64,000 bases of DNA from Bacteroides sp. 51. Its GTDB lineage: Bacteria > Bacteroidota > Bacteroidia > Bacteroidales > Bacteroidaceae. The position numbers and the translations under genes were made by a program. Shown here piece after piece: positions 26,216-35,002 of this stretch (position 1 is its first letter; each line of letters opens with the position of its first letter). Under the pieces are notes generated by a model. That model had not been told where the DNA came from and ran no database searches. It worked only from the letters and a program-made list of their open reading frames with translations. Location of the stretch: the NCBI RefSeq assembly GCF_010500965.1, contig NZ_QVMI01000015.1, positions 39,712 to 103,711 of the forward strand, read 5' to 3'.

Positions 26216-26787
26216 TTTGAGTGCTTATTTATGCAAATTTTTAAATTGCGTTTACCATTTTGGATATTACTTTTGACTGTGTTCAGTGAATATCCTGTTT
26301 TCTCGGCAATGTCAGCATATGACATTTCCTGCATGAAGAAGTGGGTTATGCTGATTCGTTGTCCATCTGGTAGTCTGCCCAGGCAGTTGCGCAGGGCTTG
26401 CATGCGTTCGGCATTGCCATCCTCTTCACATAATAGATGCAGAACTTCATCAGATTCCATAAGGTCGCTATTGAAATCGACTAAAATTTCTTTGCTTTCT
26501 TTGCGTAATATCTGTAGACAGTGATTGCGGGCTACACTATATAGCCATGTCCTGAATGTCTGAATGTCGTAACCGGATATTTTAGGAAGCAGATTTTCAA
26601 AGAGTTGCATCACTGCATCTTGTGCTTTGGCCTCATCATTCAGATATTTTAGGCACAAACCATACAGTAGCGGAATATATCGGTTGTAGAGTGTTCCAAA
26701 GTATTCAGCGTGCCCGGACTTTTTGTGCTGTGCCAACAAATCTTCGTCCGAAAGTGTTGCTATGTGATTTTTATTTTCCAATGTCAT
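26212..26787 (-). CDS. ECF RNA polymerase sigma factor
   Basis: Protein of 191 residues from the ATG at 26787; a start 13 codons further up would add a non-conserved hydrophobic stretch. Region 2 (LYNRYIPLLYGLCLKYLNDEAKAQDAVMQLFE, FRTWLYSVARNHC) and region 4 (LPDGQRISITHFFMQEMSYADIAEKTGYSLNTVKSNIQNGKRNL) are complete. It directs RNA polymerase to a small regulon controlled by the anti-sigma partner whose start overlaps its stop by four bases. A TACTTTTG sequence lies only 9 bases before the start. Confidence 0.9.
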   Translation of the reverse strand: MTLENKNHIATLSDEDLLAQHKKSGHAEYFGTLYNRYIPLLYGLCLKYLNDEAKAQDAVMQLFENLLPKISGYDIQTFRTWLYSVARNHCLQILRKESKEILVDFNSDLMESDEVLHLLCEEDGNAERMQALRNCLGRLPDGQRISITHFFMQEMSYADIAEKTGYSLNTVKSNIQNGKRNLKICINKHSK

Positions 26788-26909
26788 GTTTCTCCGCAAA
26801 AGTAGGAAAAAGTTCTTAGTGTTCACGTATTTAGATAGAAAAAGTGGCTTTAAGTTGAAATAAAAAACAGTTTTTTTTAAAATAAGCTACATCAATTCCA
26901 ATAAAATGT

Positions 26910-26938
26910 TTGTAAATCAAATCTTATTTCTATCTTTA
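26910..26938 (+). promoter_or_regulatory. Promoter of RRM gene with long leader
   Basis: TTG at 26910-26912 and TATCTTTA at 26931-26938, 18 bases apart, with one mismatch in the -7 box. A transcript starting near 26945 would carry a leader of about 120 bases before the ATG at 27068. Confidence 0.5.
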
Positions 26939-27067
26939 CGCCGCATTGAGTTTCTGACGAAAGGTTATATTCTTTTTCAATCTAATTGCCAGAGCATAAT
27001 CTCCTTATTTTAAGAAGCCTCCTTGCGTGAGTTTTTTATTATTTTATTTATTTTAATCATTATTTTA

Positions 27068-27406
27068 ATGAACATTTTTGTAGCAGGCTTAAATTACAAG
27101 ATTAGCGAAGCCGAATTAGGAGATATGTTTGCTGAATACGGCGAAATTGTCTCAGTGAAGATTGTAACTGATAGAGAAACTGGTCGTTCAAAAGGCTATG
27201 GCTTTGTAGAAATGGCTGAAGATGAAGCTGGTAACAAAGCTATTGAAGCATTGAACGGTGTAGAGATTGATGGAAGAACAATAGCAGTATCTGTGGCTCG
27301 CCCAAGAGAAGAAGCACCTCGCCGTAATAATTATGGTGGCGGTGGTGGTAACCGTGGAGGTTACGGCGGTGGCAACCGCGGTGGATATGGTGGCGGCCGC
27401 TACTAA
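27068..27406 (+). CDS. RRM-domain RNA-binding protein with glycine-rich tail
   Basis: Protein of 112 residues from the ATG at 27068; the codons further up encode an implausible hydrophobic run. RNP2 is IFVAGLNY (3-10) and RNP1 is KGYGFVEM (42-49), so the single RRM is intact. The tail from residue 88 on is Gly/Asn/Arg/Tyr (GGYGGGNRGGYGGG). These resemble the Bacteroides RbpA-C proteins, which bind many transcripts and affect carbohydrate-use genes. The leader of about 120 bases suggests post-transcriptional or auto-control; a strong terminator follows at 27429. Confidence 0.93.
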   Translation: MNIFVAGLNYKISEAELGDMFAEYGEIVSVKIVTDRETGRSKGYGFVEMAEDEAGNKAIEALNGVEIDGRTIAVSVARPREEAPRRNNYGGGGGNRGGYGGGNRGGYGGGRY

Positions 27407-27428
27407 TATAATCGCTTAACAAGAAATG

Positions 27429-27468
27429 AAAGGACGGGAAAACGCACTGCGCGGGTTCCCGTCCTTTT
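27429..27468 (+). terminator. Terminator after RRM gene
   Basis: AAAGGACGGGAA (27429-27440) pairs with TTCCCGTCCTTT (27456-27467) and runs into TTTTAGTTTG. The 237 bases between this and the next gene hold small imperfect inverted repeats and no recognisable gene. Confidence 0.88.
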
Positions 27469-27705
27469 AGTTTGTTGCGTAGGCGCGAGAATAAATTCTC
27501 AAGAGCATAAGAATAAGTTCTTATCAGTATGAAGTAAAGTAAGGCATGAGACAAAACTTTATAAGTGTCGCTTTGATTGGTCGCTTTTTCCCAAATAGTG
27601 CTCATTAAGTTTAAGAAAGCAAAAAAAAGACAGTAGGATTAGCGTATCTGAAAGTTATTGATTATATTCAAACATATTTTTAATCTAAACTTTTAATAAT
27701 TCTAA

Positions 27706-27912
27706 ATGACAAAAGAAATCGGAAGTAATACCAAAAAGGTCTGGGAGGAACTTGAAAAAACAGTTGCCGGAGTATCTATACAGGAACTTTGTAAGCAACT
27801 GGCCCTGACATTTGAAGAAGTAATGACAGCTGTCAGATGGATTGCACGGGAGCATAACATTGGTTTGGCCAATAATAATGGCTCTTTGATGGTTATTGGC
27901 GTGCATGCTTAA
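27706..27912 (+). CDS. Small winged-helix protein (DUF2582 type)
   Basis: Protein of 68 residues: a single winged-helix unit, with helix pattern TKKVWEELEKTVAGVSIQELCKQLALTFEEVMTAVRWIARE and a beta wing (IGLANNNGSLMVIG). It matches what I know of the DUF2582 proteins of Bacteroidales, small DNA-binding-like proteins of unknown targets. Cytoplasmic, single gene. Confidence 0.8.
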   Translation: MTKEIGSNTKKVWEELEKTVAGVSIQELCKQLALTFEEVMTAVRWIAREHNIGLANNNGSLMVIGVHA

Positions 27913-27996
27913 CCGGCGAGGCGCTGGAGCCAGGTTCTCATATGGTGGCAATACTTTGTTAATCCGCATGGAAACCTGGTCCCGGTATCTTGCCGG
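27913..27996. repeat. Dispersed GC-rich repeat, second copy
   Basis: CCGGCGAGGCGCTGGAGCCA at 27913 and CCGCATGGAAACCTGG at 27964-27979, then CTTGCCGG at 27989-27996, repeat the order seen at 10599-10700 with small changes. It fills the 84-base convergent gap between the winged-helix and LytTR genes. Confidence 0.7.
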
Positions 27997-28755
27997 CTAC
28001 GGTTTAAATATATTCAGGAACTCTTCTTTATAGGTTGGTGAGACTTCGATTTCCGTGTTATCTTCCAGTACAATATACCCTCCGGAGTTCTTGTGATAAG
28101 ACTTTACATAATTAGCATTGATAATATGCGATTTGTGAACACGTATAAAAGGATAGGGTAGGATCTCGCCGAAATGCTTCAGAAAGCGGCAAACCATTTT
28201 CTTCGTTTTATTTTTAAGATAAATATCTGTGAAGTTTCCATTTCCTTGCAAGCGAACGATCTCTTCCATTTTCACGACTTCAAACCCTTCGAGAGTAGGA
28301 AGAACAACCTGTTGCTTCTCTGATCTTGGTTCGCGGAAATTCTCAATAAGTACTTTATTCCGGTTAATAATCTCCTGATTGATAATGTGCTGCTGCACTT
28401 TATTTACCGCTAGTATAAGCTCTTCAATGCTAATAGGCTTTAATAAATAATAGGCGGCACTTTGATTGAGCGCCCGGAGAGAATATTCGGAGAAAGCGGT
28501 AACAAAGATCGTCTCAAAATACAAGTCCTTACATCCTTCCAATACATCGAAAGCATTGCCAAAAGGCATTTCCACATCCAGAAATACAAGTTGCGGCTCC
28601 AGTTCGTGCAGTAGCGGAATGGCTTCTTTGCAATTCTGAGCTTCGCCAACGATTTCTATCTGCGGACAGTACTTTCGTAGATAGTTCTTTAATGCTTCGC
28701 GGGCGGCAGACTCATCTTCTACAATAACGCTTCTGATTTTATTTAATGTATTCAT
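27997..28755 (-). CDS. LytTR-type response regulator
   Basis: Protein of 252 residues. An N-terminal receiver (acidic VEDES, phosphoacceptor Asp60 in FLDVEMP, Lys at LLKPIS) and a C-terminal LytTR DNA-binding domain (about 150-250: EEIVRLQGNGNFTDIYL, FIRVHKSHIINANYVKSY). It is cytoplasmic and regulates transcription on phosphorylation by its partner kinase. The kinase gene ends two bases before this gene starts, so the two are co-transcribed. Confidence 0.93.
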   Translation of the reverse strand: MNTLNKIRSVIVEDESAAREALKNYLRKYCPQIEIVGEAQNCKEAIPLLHELEPQLVFLDVEMPFGNAFDVLEGCKDLYFETIFVTAFSEYSLRALNQSAAYYLLKPISIEELILAVNKVQQHIINQEIINRNKVLIENFREPRSEKQQVVLPTLEGFEVVKMEEIVRLQGNGNFTDIYLKNKTKKMVCRFLKHFGEILPYPFIRVHKSHIINANYVKSYHKNSGGYIVLEDNTEIEVSPTYKEEFLNIFKP

Positions 28756-28757
28756 AT

Positions 28758-30557
28758 TTAGGATTTAAGAGCGGTTCTTAAAGTTACGATAACGCCACTG
28801 TTACCTTCACTTTCTTTTTCGGTGATTTGTATGGAGATAGGTATATGATATAACTCCTTCAGCAGCAGGATGCGCTCATTCGTATTGGTTAGTCCCCGCG
28901 AATGGTGTTGCTTCTGATGTTTGGTTTTCAACTCCTGGCTACGTTTCAGCCCTATTCCATTATCTTCTACGGTAATAACAATGTTCTTATCCTGCTTCTC
29001 TATCCGCAGAATGAGCAATCCGTTTCCTTCTTTATAACGCAAGCCATGCCATATAGCGTTTTCTAATTGAGGCTGGATAATCATATTGGGAATGTATACC
29101 GCATCCGTATCGAGTGCATCGTCTACGTGAATTTCGTAAGTGAATTTATCGCGAAAGCGCATGTGCTCCAGTTCAAGATATTCTTTTAGTTGTTCCAATT
29201 CAGTGGTAAGCGTGATGAAGTCCTTGTTGGAGTTTTCCATCATATTGCGCATTAACCGTGAGTAGGAAGAGAGGTATTTATTCGCTTCCAGTTCATTATT
29301 TTGTGCGATAAACTGATTAACGCTATTGAGGCTGTTGAAAATGAAGTGCGGATTCATTTCTCTGCGTAGCGATTGCAGGGCTATTCTTTTATTCTTCTTG
29401 CTGATAGAATAGAGTGCCCTTGCTATAAGAACCAAAAAGAATAAAATAAGGATAATCGCTCCAAGCAACACATAATTAAAGCGGTTGGTGCGGACAATAA
29501 GTTCATCTTTAAGTGCACGTTCATTTTCGAGACGTTTGATCCTCTCTTCGTGCAGTTGAAAAAACTTTTCTTCAATAAGCGTGCTGTCCGATTTGATCAG
29601 TGTATCTAATTGATGCACGAAATCATTGTATGTACTTAATGCAGAGGTTATATCGTTATTCTCCTTATAATAGTTGATCAACTCGCGAAGAGTGTTCCTG
29701 GCTTCCATCGTTTGGTGATTTTCTATGGCCAGATGGTAGGCTTGCTCCAAAGCCTGGATTCCCTTATTCTCATCCTTTGCCACAAAGTAAGTATGTGCCA
29801 GGTTTTTAAGTTGCCCGATTTCCGCTTTAGGATTGCTGTTCTTCTGTGTTTCGGCAACGAGTGCTTCGTTCAGGTCGATTGCTTTCTCGTATTGTTCGTC
29901 TGCGACATAGGTTTTGGCAATCTCCTGTTTTATTTTCAATACTTCTTCCGGTCTATCCTGTACGTTTTCCAGTGCATTGTTCAACTCGTATACGGCCCCT
30001 TCTGTGTCATTCATCTCCAACTTTATCTGCGCCATTTGCTGATGGGCCACCGCAGCGACATCTTTATTGTTCACCGTATTGGAGATATCTATATTGCGTT
30101 GGACATAAGAGGATTGCGATTTCAGATCGGAACGGTTCTTCAAACGGTTGGCATCATTCTGATTAATTTCCCTGAGCTCTTTCTTTTTAGTAGCCTTAGC
30201 TGCATTACTATAGTTGCTGATGGCTTCATTGAATTTACCCTGAGCCTCCTGCGACCGGGCCAGTTCGCGATAGGCTTGTGATTGCAGTTCTTTATCCTTA
30301 TTGTATAGCTGCACGGCTTGTTGCAGGTTGTTTTCTGCTTTGGCGTAATCGCCCTGGGTATAAAACTCCCTGGCCAGGGTCATATAATCGCCGGCTACTT
30401 CTTTGTTGGGCTTGTTTTGTTCCAGGCTGTTAGATAACTTTCTGACGGCCTGTTTGGCGTTTATTGCAGGGAGCTTGGTATAAGTAGTGTCCTGCGCCCC
30501 AATATAAAGCGGATATATAAGTAAGAACAGGACTATGTATAGGCTTCTTGAATTCAT
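28758..30557 (-). CDS. LytS-like sensor kinase with TPR repeats
   Basis: Protein of 599 residues when started at the ATG at 30557, which gives MNSRSLYIVLFLLIYPLYIGA as signal peptide. The periplasmic part (about 25-370) has about six TPR-like helix pairs (AREFYTQGDYAKAENNLQQA and similar). One membrane helix (about 372-390) follows, then the His-kinase domain of the LytS/YehU type with NPHFIFNSLNS (His about 402) and an ATPase domain (EDNGIGL). It phosphorylates the LytTR regulator downstream; the ligand of the TPR domain is unknown. TTACTTTG on the minus strand at 30582-30589 may be its -7 box. Confidence 0.9.
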   Translation of the reverse strand: MNSRSLYIVLFLLIYPLYIGAQDTTYTKLPAINAKQAVRKLSNSLEQNKPNKEVAGDYMTLAREFYTQGDYAKAENNLQQAVQLYNKDKELQSQAYRELARSQEAQGKFNEAISNYSNAAKATKKKELREINQNDANRLKNRSDLKSQSSYVQRNIDISNTVNNKDVAAVAHQQMAQIKLEMNDTEGAVYELNNALENVQDRPEEVLKIKQEIAKTYVADEQYEKAIDLNEALVAETQKNSNPKAEIGQLKNLAHTYFVAKDENKGIQALEQAYHLAIENHQTMEARNTLRELINYYKENNDITSALSTYNDFVHQLDTLIKSDSTLIEEKFFQLHEERIKRLENERALKDELIVRTNRFNYVLLGAIILILFFLVLIARALYSISKKNKRIALQSLRREMNPHFIFNSLNSVNQFIAQNNELEANKYLSSYSRLMRNMMENSNKDFITLTTELEQLKEYLELEHMRFRDKFTYEIHVDDALDTDAVYIPNMIIQPQLENAIWHGLRYKEGNGLLILRIEKQDKNIVITVEDNGIGLKRSQELKTKHQKQHHSRGLTNTNERILLLKELYHIPISIQITEKESEGNSGVIVTLRTALKS

Positions 30558-30676
30558 ATCTATCTGATTCTGTTGTGAATACAAAGTAAATACATTTAAA
30601 ACTTTTAAATCCTATGTTTCACCAACTAAAAACGGGCATTCACCCATTTTGCCCAATTTGTTAATTGTAAAGGCTC

Positions 30677-30684
30677 TACTTTTG
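30677..30684 (+). promoter_or_regulatory. -7 element of vWA gene
   Basis: TACTTTTG, 121 bases upstream of the vWA ATG, with TTG at 30658-30660 (16 bases before). The TTAGAAG-type inverted repeat lies between this element and the start codon, so it would be part of the leader RNA. Confidence 0.45.
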
Positions 30685-30697
30685 GAGCAGGAAACCA

Positions 30698-30791
30698 GTA
30701 GTAAGAAGTTAGAAGTTAGTAGTAAGGTTTTGTCCTTACCATACTGCATAGTTTTCTTGACCTTACTTCTAACTCCTAACTTCTTACTCCT
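30698..30791. repeat. TTAGAAG-type inverted repeat in vWA leader
   Basis: Left arm about 30698-30727 and right arm about 30761-30791 are inverted copies with a 33-base loop. Ends 14 bases before the vWA ATG. Same family as 18866-18936 and 56853-56985. Confidence 0.75.
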
Positions 30792-30805
30792 AAAAATATA
30801 ACAAT

Positions 30806-31999
30806 ATGAAGAAATTTAGTTTATCAACAACAATGGTTTTGGCAGCTTTTATGATTGCAGGCTGCGGTGGTGCAAAGGCAAAGAGTGCATCTGTATCTTC
30901 TACGGCAACGGCTCCTGTTATTCAGGAAATGACGGTGAACGATGAAATCAGTAAGGATGCTAAAATACAAGTAGCTATTCTGCTGGATACTTCGGGTAGT
31001 ATGGATGGTTTGATCGAACAAGCCAAATCTCGCTTGTGGAATATTGTAAACACCTTGACTACCCTTAAATTTAAGGGGAAAACGCCCCGGATAGAGATTG
31101 CGCTTTATGAGTATGGCAACGACCGCATTCCGTCATCTCAAAACTATATCCGCCAGGTTACTCCTCTGACTCAGGACCTTGATTTGATTTCCGAAAAGCT
31201 ATTTGCATTACGTACCGATGGTGGACAGGAATATTGCGGTGCTGTGATCGATAAAGCGGTAAAGAGCCTGAAGTGGGGCGATGGCAAGGCGGATATGAAG
31301 TTGGTCTATATTGCCGGTAACGAACCGTTTACCCAAGGACCGATAAACTACAAGGAAGCCATATCCAATGCTTTGGCCAATGATATCTATGTCAACACCA
31401 TCCATTGTGGCGATGGCGGTTGGGGCGGACTCGACTCCTGGCGCGACGGGGCGAAGAGAGGAAAAGGAAAGTTCTTTAATATTGATCATAATGCCCGTGT
31501 GCGATATTATCAGACTCCTTTTGATGATGCGATCAGCGAATGCAATATGAAGTTGAACGATACATATATCAGTTATAGTAAGGTGGGCGTTGTACAGAAA
31601 GAAAATCAAATGAAACAGGATGCAAATGCCAAGTCGGTTTCTTCTGCCAATTATGCCGAACGGGCGGTAAGTAAAACAAAACACGCTTATACTAACAGCA
31701 GTTGGGATTTGGTTGATAAAATAAGTACAGACCCCAATGCGCTGAAAGAAATCAAGAAGTCGGAACTGGCAGAGGAACTGCAAAACAAAACAGAAGATGA
31801 GATAAAAACGTTGGTCGTAGAGAAGAAGCAGGAGCGTGAGAATATACAAAAAGAAATAGCCGATCTGGCTCAAAAAAGACAGGCATACATTGATGTGCAG
31901 ATGAAGAAAGACCAGAATAATACAAGCGATGATTTGGGCGAAGCCATCAACCAGTCTGTCCTTGATCTGGCCATGCTGAAAGGATATGAGCAAGAATGA
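30806..31999 (+). CDS. von Willebrand factor A domain lipoprotein
   Basis: Protein of 397 residues. A lipoprotein signal ends in IAGC (Cys20). The vWA domain covers about 54-260 with the metal-ion site DTSGSMD (Asp61) near the first strand and VYIAGNEPF / VNTIHCGDG further on. The remaining 130 residues are helical and coiled-coil-like (KTEDEIKTLVVEKKQERENIQKEIADL). It sits in the envelope and should bind a protein partner through the vWA site. No partner adjoins it, and a 22-bp repeat array begins 34 bases after its stop. Confidence 0.9.
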   Translation: MKKFSLSTTMVLAAFMIAGCGGAKAKSASVSSTATAPVIQEMTVNDEISKDAKIQVAILLDTSGSMDGLIEQAKSRLWNIVNTLTTLKFKGKTPRIEIALYEYGNDRIPSSQNYIRQVTPLTQDLDLISEKLFALRTDGGQEYCGAVIDKAVKSLKWGDGKADMKLVYIAGNEPFTQGPINYKEAISNALANDIYVNTIHCGDGGWGGLDSWRDGAKRGKGKFFNIDHNARVRYYQTPFDDAISECNMKLNDTYISYSKVGVVQKENQMKQDANAKSVSSANYAERAVSKTKHAYTNSSWDLVDKISTDPNALKEIKKSELAEELQNKTEDEIKTLVVEKKQERENIQKEIADLAQKRQAYIDVQMKKDQNNTSDDLGEAINQSVLDLAMLKGYEQE

Positions 32000-32033
32000 G
32001 TGACTCTCTTTAAGTGATACGTCAACAGCATAC

Positions 32034-32165
32034 TATGGTACGATCCGTAGGGTGGTATGGTAGTGTTGCCAGGGTGGTATGGTAGCGCTACCAGGGTAGT
32101 ATGGTAGCACGCTTTGGGTAGTATGGTAGAAGTGCCAGGGTAGTATGGTAACATTGCCAGGGTAC
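32034..32165. repeat. 22-bp tandem array, TATGGTA/CAGGGTAG type
   Basis: Six consecutive 22-base units starting at 32034, each with TATGGTA, a variable 7-mer, and an eight-base end close to CAGGGTAG or CAGGGTGG. The variable 7-mers are CGATCCG, GTGTTGC, GCGCTAC, GCACGCT, GAAGTGC and ACATTGC. An inverted fragment (TACTACCC) follows at the right end. It occupies the gap between the vWA stop and the HTCS promoter. Confidence 0.9.
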
Positions 32166-32213
32166 TACCCAAATTTATTGCCAAACCTGTATAAGTCAAG
32201 AGAAATAATCGAG

Positions 32214-32221
32214 TATATTTG
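32214..32221 (+). promoter_or_regulatory. -7 element of fructose-sensor HTCS gene
   Basis: TATATTTG, 27 bases upstream of the HTCS ATG; no -33 TTG at the right distance. The 22-bp array ends about 48 bases upstream. Confidence 0.5.
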
Positions 32222-32248
32222 TATTCGTAACCTTAGTTTGGCATATAC

Positions 32249-35002
32249 ATGAATCGTATTCACTTTATATTCATTTTGCTATTATTCCTTATCTTCTGTG
32301 CGTGTAGGCGAGATACTCCAACCTATCGCATCGGTGTTTCGCAATGCAGCGATGACGAGTGGCGCCATCGCATGAATCAGGAAATCCTGCGCGAAGCCAT
32401 GTTCTACGATGGCGTTGAGGTAGAAATCCGCACTGTAAAAGATGATACCGAGAAGCAAAAACAAGACATCCGGTACTTTATTGACCAGAAAGTCGATCTG
32501 ATTATTGTTGCCCCCAACCAGGCGGCCCCCCTGACGGCCATTGTTGAAGAGGCGTTCGATAAAGGCATTGCCGTTATCACGTTCGATAGAAATATCCTTT
32601 CCGACAAATACACTGCCTTTGTCGGCGCCGACAACTATGAAGTGGGTAAAAGCGTGGGAAATTACATTGCTTCCATGCTGAAAGGGAAGGGGAATATTGT
32701 TGAACTGACCGGACTAGCCGGGTCTACTCCGGCCATCGACCGCCATCAGGGATTTATTACGGCTATATCCCAATATCCCGATATTACTTTATTGTGTCAG
32801 GAAGATGCCGGCTGGTTGCGCGAACTGGCCGAAGAAAAAATGGATACCATACTCTCCCGGTTCAACGATATAGACGTAGTCTATGCCCAGAACGACCGTA
32901 TGGCTGCCGGTGCTTACCAGGCGGCTTTGCGGCACGCCCGCGAAGATGATATGTCTTTTATCGGCATTGATGCGCTACCGGGCGAAGGTTATGGACTGGA
33001 CCTCGTAAATAAAGGCGTACTAGAGGCAACATTTATTTACCCGACCGGAGGCGACAGAGTCATACAAATCGCTATGGATATTCTTGAGGGGAGAAGCTAT
33101 TCCCGGGAGACAATCCTGAATACGGCGGTGGTAGACCCGACGAACTCTCATGTAATGACGCTTCAGACAAGGGAAATCTCGGAGTTGGATACGAAGATAG
33201 AAACACTGAATAACCGTATCGGTATTTATCTTTCCCGTTATGCCACGCAGCAAATTATTCTTTACGGCAGCCTGTTCTTTTTGTTATTAGTTGCAGGGTT
33301 GCTATTGATTGTTTATAAGTCGTTGCGGACAAAGAACCGGCTGAATGCGGAGTTGTCCAAACAAAAGATACAGCTTGAGACACAACGCGATCAGTTGATC
33401 GAACTATCCCGCCAACTGGAAGAAGCAACCCATGCCAAGCTGGTGTTCTTTACAAACATATCGCACGATTTCCGTACGCCGCTTACTCTGGTTGCCGACC
33501 CTGTAGATCATCTTCTGGCAGACCGCACACTCTCGGAAGAACAATCCAAACTCCTGCGTCTCATTAAACGGAATGTCGATATATTGCTGCGCCTGGTCAA
33601 TCAAATACTGGACTTTCGGAAGTACGAGAATGGCAAACTAGAGTTTGTGCCCACAAGAATAAACCTTTTGCAAAGCCTGCAAAGCTGGAATGCTTCTTTT
33701 GAAGAAGCGGCCCGCAAGAAACATATTCATTTCACATTCAACCATACCTCCGGCAGTGATTTCGACCTGAATGCAGACCCGGAGAAAATGGAGCGCATCT
33801 ACTTTAACCTGATGTCGAATGCTTTTAAGTTTACTCCCGAGAATGGGAAAATAACCGTTTGTTTGTCTGCATCGGAAAGTCCGGAACGGGTGTGGGCGTA
33901 CCGCTTAACCGTAGCCAATACAGGCAGTCTTATCTCTTCGGAACATATCCGTAGCATTTTCGACCGATTCTATAAAATAGATATGCATCATGCCGGGTCG
34001 GGGATTGGTTTGGCTTTGGTCAAAGCTTTTGTCGAACTTCATGGTGGCACAATATCGGTTGAGAGTGACGAAAAGCAGGGCACCATCTTTACTGTCGATA
34101 TACCCGTAGAGCGAACCGACATCTCCGGACAAACGGCTGTATCTGCAATTGCCGATACTGACACCGTGTCTGTTCAGGGTGTGGCGACTTCTTCGGAATT
34201 GCTGTTAGAGGAAATAAGCGAGGAGGAAAGTTATGATACAACTAAACCCGTTGTCCTCGTCATAGACGATAACGCAGATATCCGCTCTTACGTCCACAGC
34301 CTTTTGCATGCAGATTATTCCGTCCTGGAAGCTGCAAATGGAATAGAGGGCATCAATAAAGCCATGAAATATGTGCCCGATGTGATTATATCCGATATCA
34401 TGATGCCGGGCCTTGATGGGGTAGAATGTTGTCGCCGCTTGAAAAGCGAATTGCAAACCTGCCATATCCCGATCATTCTATTGACTGCCTGTTCGCTGGA
34501 CGAGCAGCGGATACAAGGATACGACGTAGGGGCAGATTCTTATATCTCCAAACCCTTTAACTCGCAGGTACTGGTGTCGCGCGTCCGTAACTTACTGGAT
34601 TCCACCCAACGAATCAAGCAGGTGATGGGCGAGGCTTCCATGATCACCCGCGAGAATGTGTGTGATATGGATAAGGATTTTGTTGCCCGTTTTAAGAGCC
34701 TGATTGAGAAACAAATGAATGATTCAAGCCTCAATGTGGAAGATCTGGGGAAGGAAATGGGACTGAGCCGGGTGCAGTTGTATCGTAAAATCAAATCTCT
34801 GACCAATTACTCGCCCAATGAGTTGCTTCGCATAACCCGGTTGAAGAAGGCTACTTCTTTGTTGTCCTCAACCAGCCTGAGCATTGCCGAGATTTGCTAT
34901 GAAGTAGGGTTTACGTCGCCTTCTTATTTTGCGAAATGCTACAAAGAACAGTATGGCGAAAGCCCTTCCGATTACTTAAAGAGAACAGGCGGTGGAGGTT
35001 AA
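32249..35002 (+). CDS. Hybrid two-component regulator with periplasmic sugar-binding sensor (BT1754-like)
   Basis: Protein of 917 residues. After a lipoprotein-like signal (FLIFCAC), residues 25-310 form a LacI/ribose-binding-protein-type sensor (YRIGVSQCSDDEWRHRMNQE, VDLIIVAPNQAAPL, YTAFVGADNYEVG, FIGIDALPGEG). A membrane helix (about 331-352) leads to HisKA with HDFRTPL (His about 406), HATPase, a receiver with Asp about 717 in ISDIMMPG, and an AraC HTH (about 815-915). B. thetaiotaomicron BT1754 has this architecture, binds fructose and controls the fructan locus; the closeness to it is recalled rather than searched. Its likely target is the GH32/SusCD locus at 7.5-19.8 kb, about 12 kb away. 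Confidence 0.9.
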   Translation: MNRIHFIFILLLFLIFCACRRDTPTYRIGVSQCSDDEWRHRMNQEILREAMFYDGVEVEIRTVKDDTEKQKQDIRYFIDQKVDLIIVAPNQAAPLTAIVEEAFDKGIAVITFDRNILSDKYTAFVGADNYEVGKSVGNYIASMLKGKGNIVELTGLAGSTPAIDRHQGFITAISQYPDITLLCQEDAGWLRELAEEKMDTILSRFNDIDVVYAQNDRMAAGAYQAALRHAREDDMSFIGIDALPGEGYGLDLVNKGVLEATFIYPTGGDRVIQIAMDILEGRSYSRETILNTAVVDPTNSHVMTLQTREISELDTKIETLNNRIGIYLSRYATQQIILYGSLFFLLLVAGLLLIVYKSLRTKNRLNAELSKQKIQLETQRDQLIELSRQLEEATHAKLVFFTNISHDFRTPLTLVADPVDHLLADRTLSEEQSKLLRLIKRNVDILLRLVNQILDFRKYENGKLEFVPTRINLLQSLQSWNASFEEAARKKHIHFTFNHTSGSDFDLNADPEKMERIYFNLMSNAFKFTPENGKITVCLSASESPERVWAYRLTVANTGSLISSEHIRSIFDRFYKIDMHHAGSGIGLALVKAFVELHGGTISVESDEKQGTIFTVDIPVERTDISGQTAVSAIADTDTVSVQGVATSSELLLEEISEEESYDTTKPVVLVIDDNADIRSYVHSLLHADYSVLEAANGIEGINKAMKYVPDVIISDIMMPGLDGVECCRRLKSELQTCHIPIILLTACSLDEQRIQGYDVGADSYISKPFNSQVLVSRVRNLLDSTQRIKQVMGEASMITRENVCDMDKDFVARFKSLIEKQMNDSSLNVEDLGKEMGLSRVQLYRKIKSLTNYSPNELLRITRLKKATSLLSSTSLSIAEICYEVGFTSPSYFAKCYKEQYGESPSDYLKRTGGGG

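Noticed and set aside
27469-27705. Possible small RNA between the RRM and winged-helix genes
   Set aside because: Small imperfect hairpins but no promoter box and terminator pair could be found; not supported.
29712-30281. Open frame of 189 codons on the plus strand inside the TPR sensor kinase
   Set aside because: Opposite to repeated helical coding sequence; hydrophobic runs come from complement of Glu/Gln/Lys-rich codons.
32034-32165. Possible CRISPR array because of constant and variable parts
   Set aside because: Variable parts are only 7 bases, conserved parts about 15, and no cas gene is in the window; true spacers are far longer.
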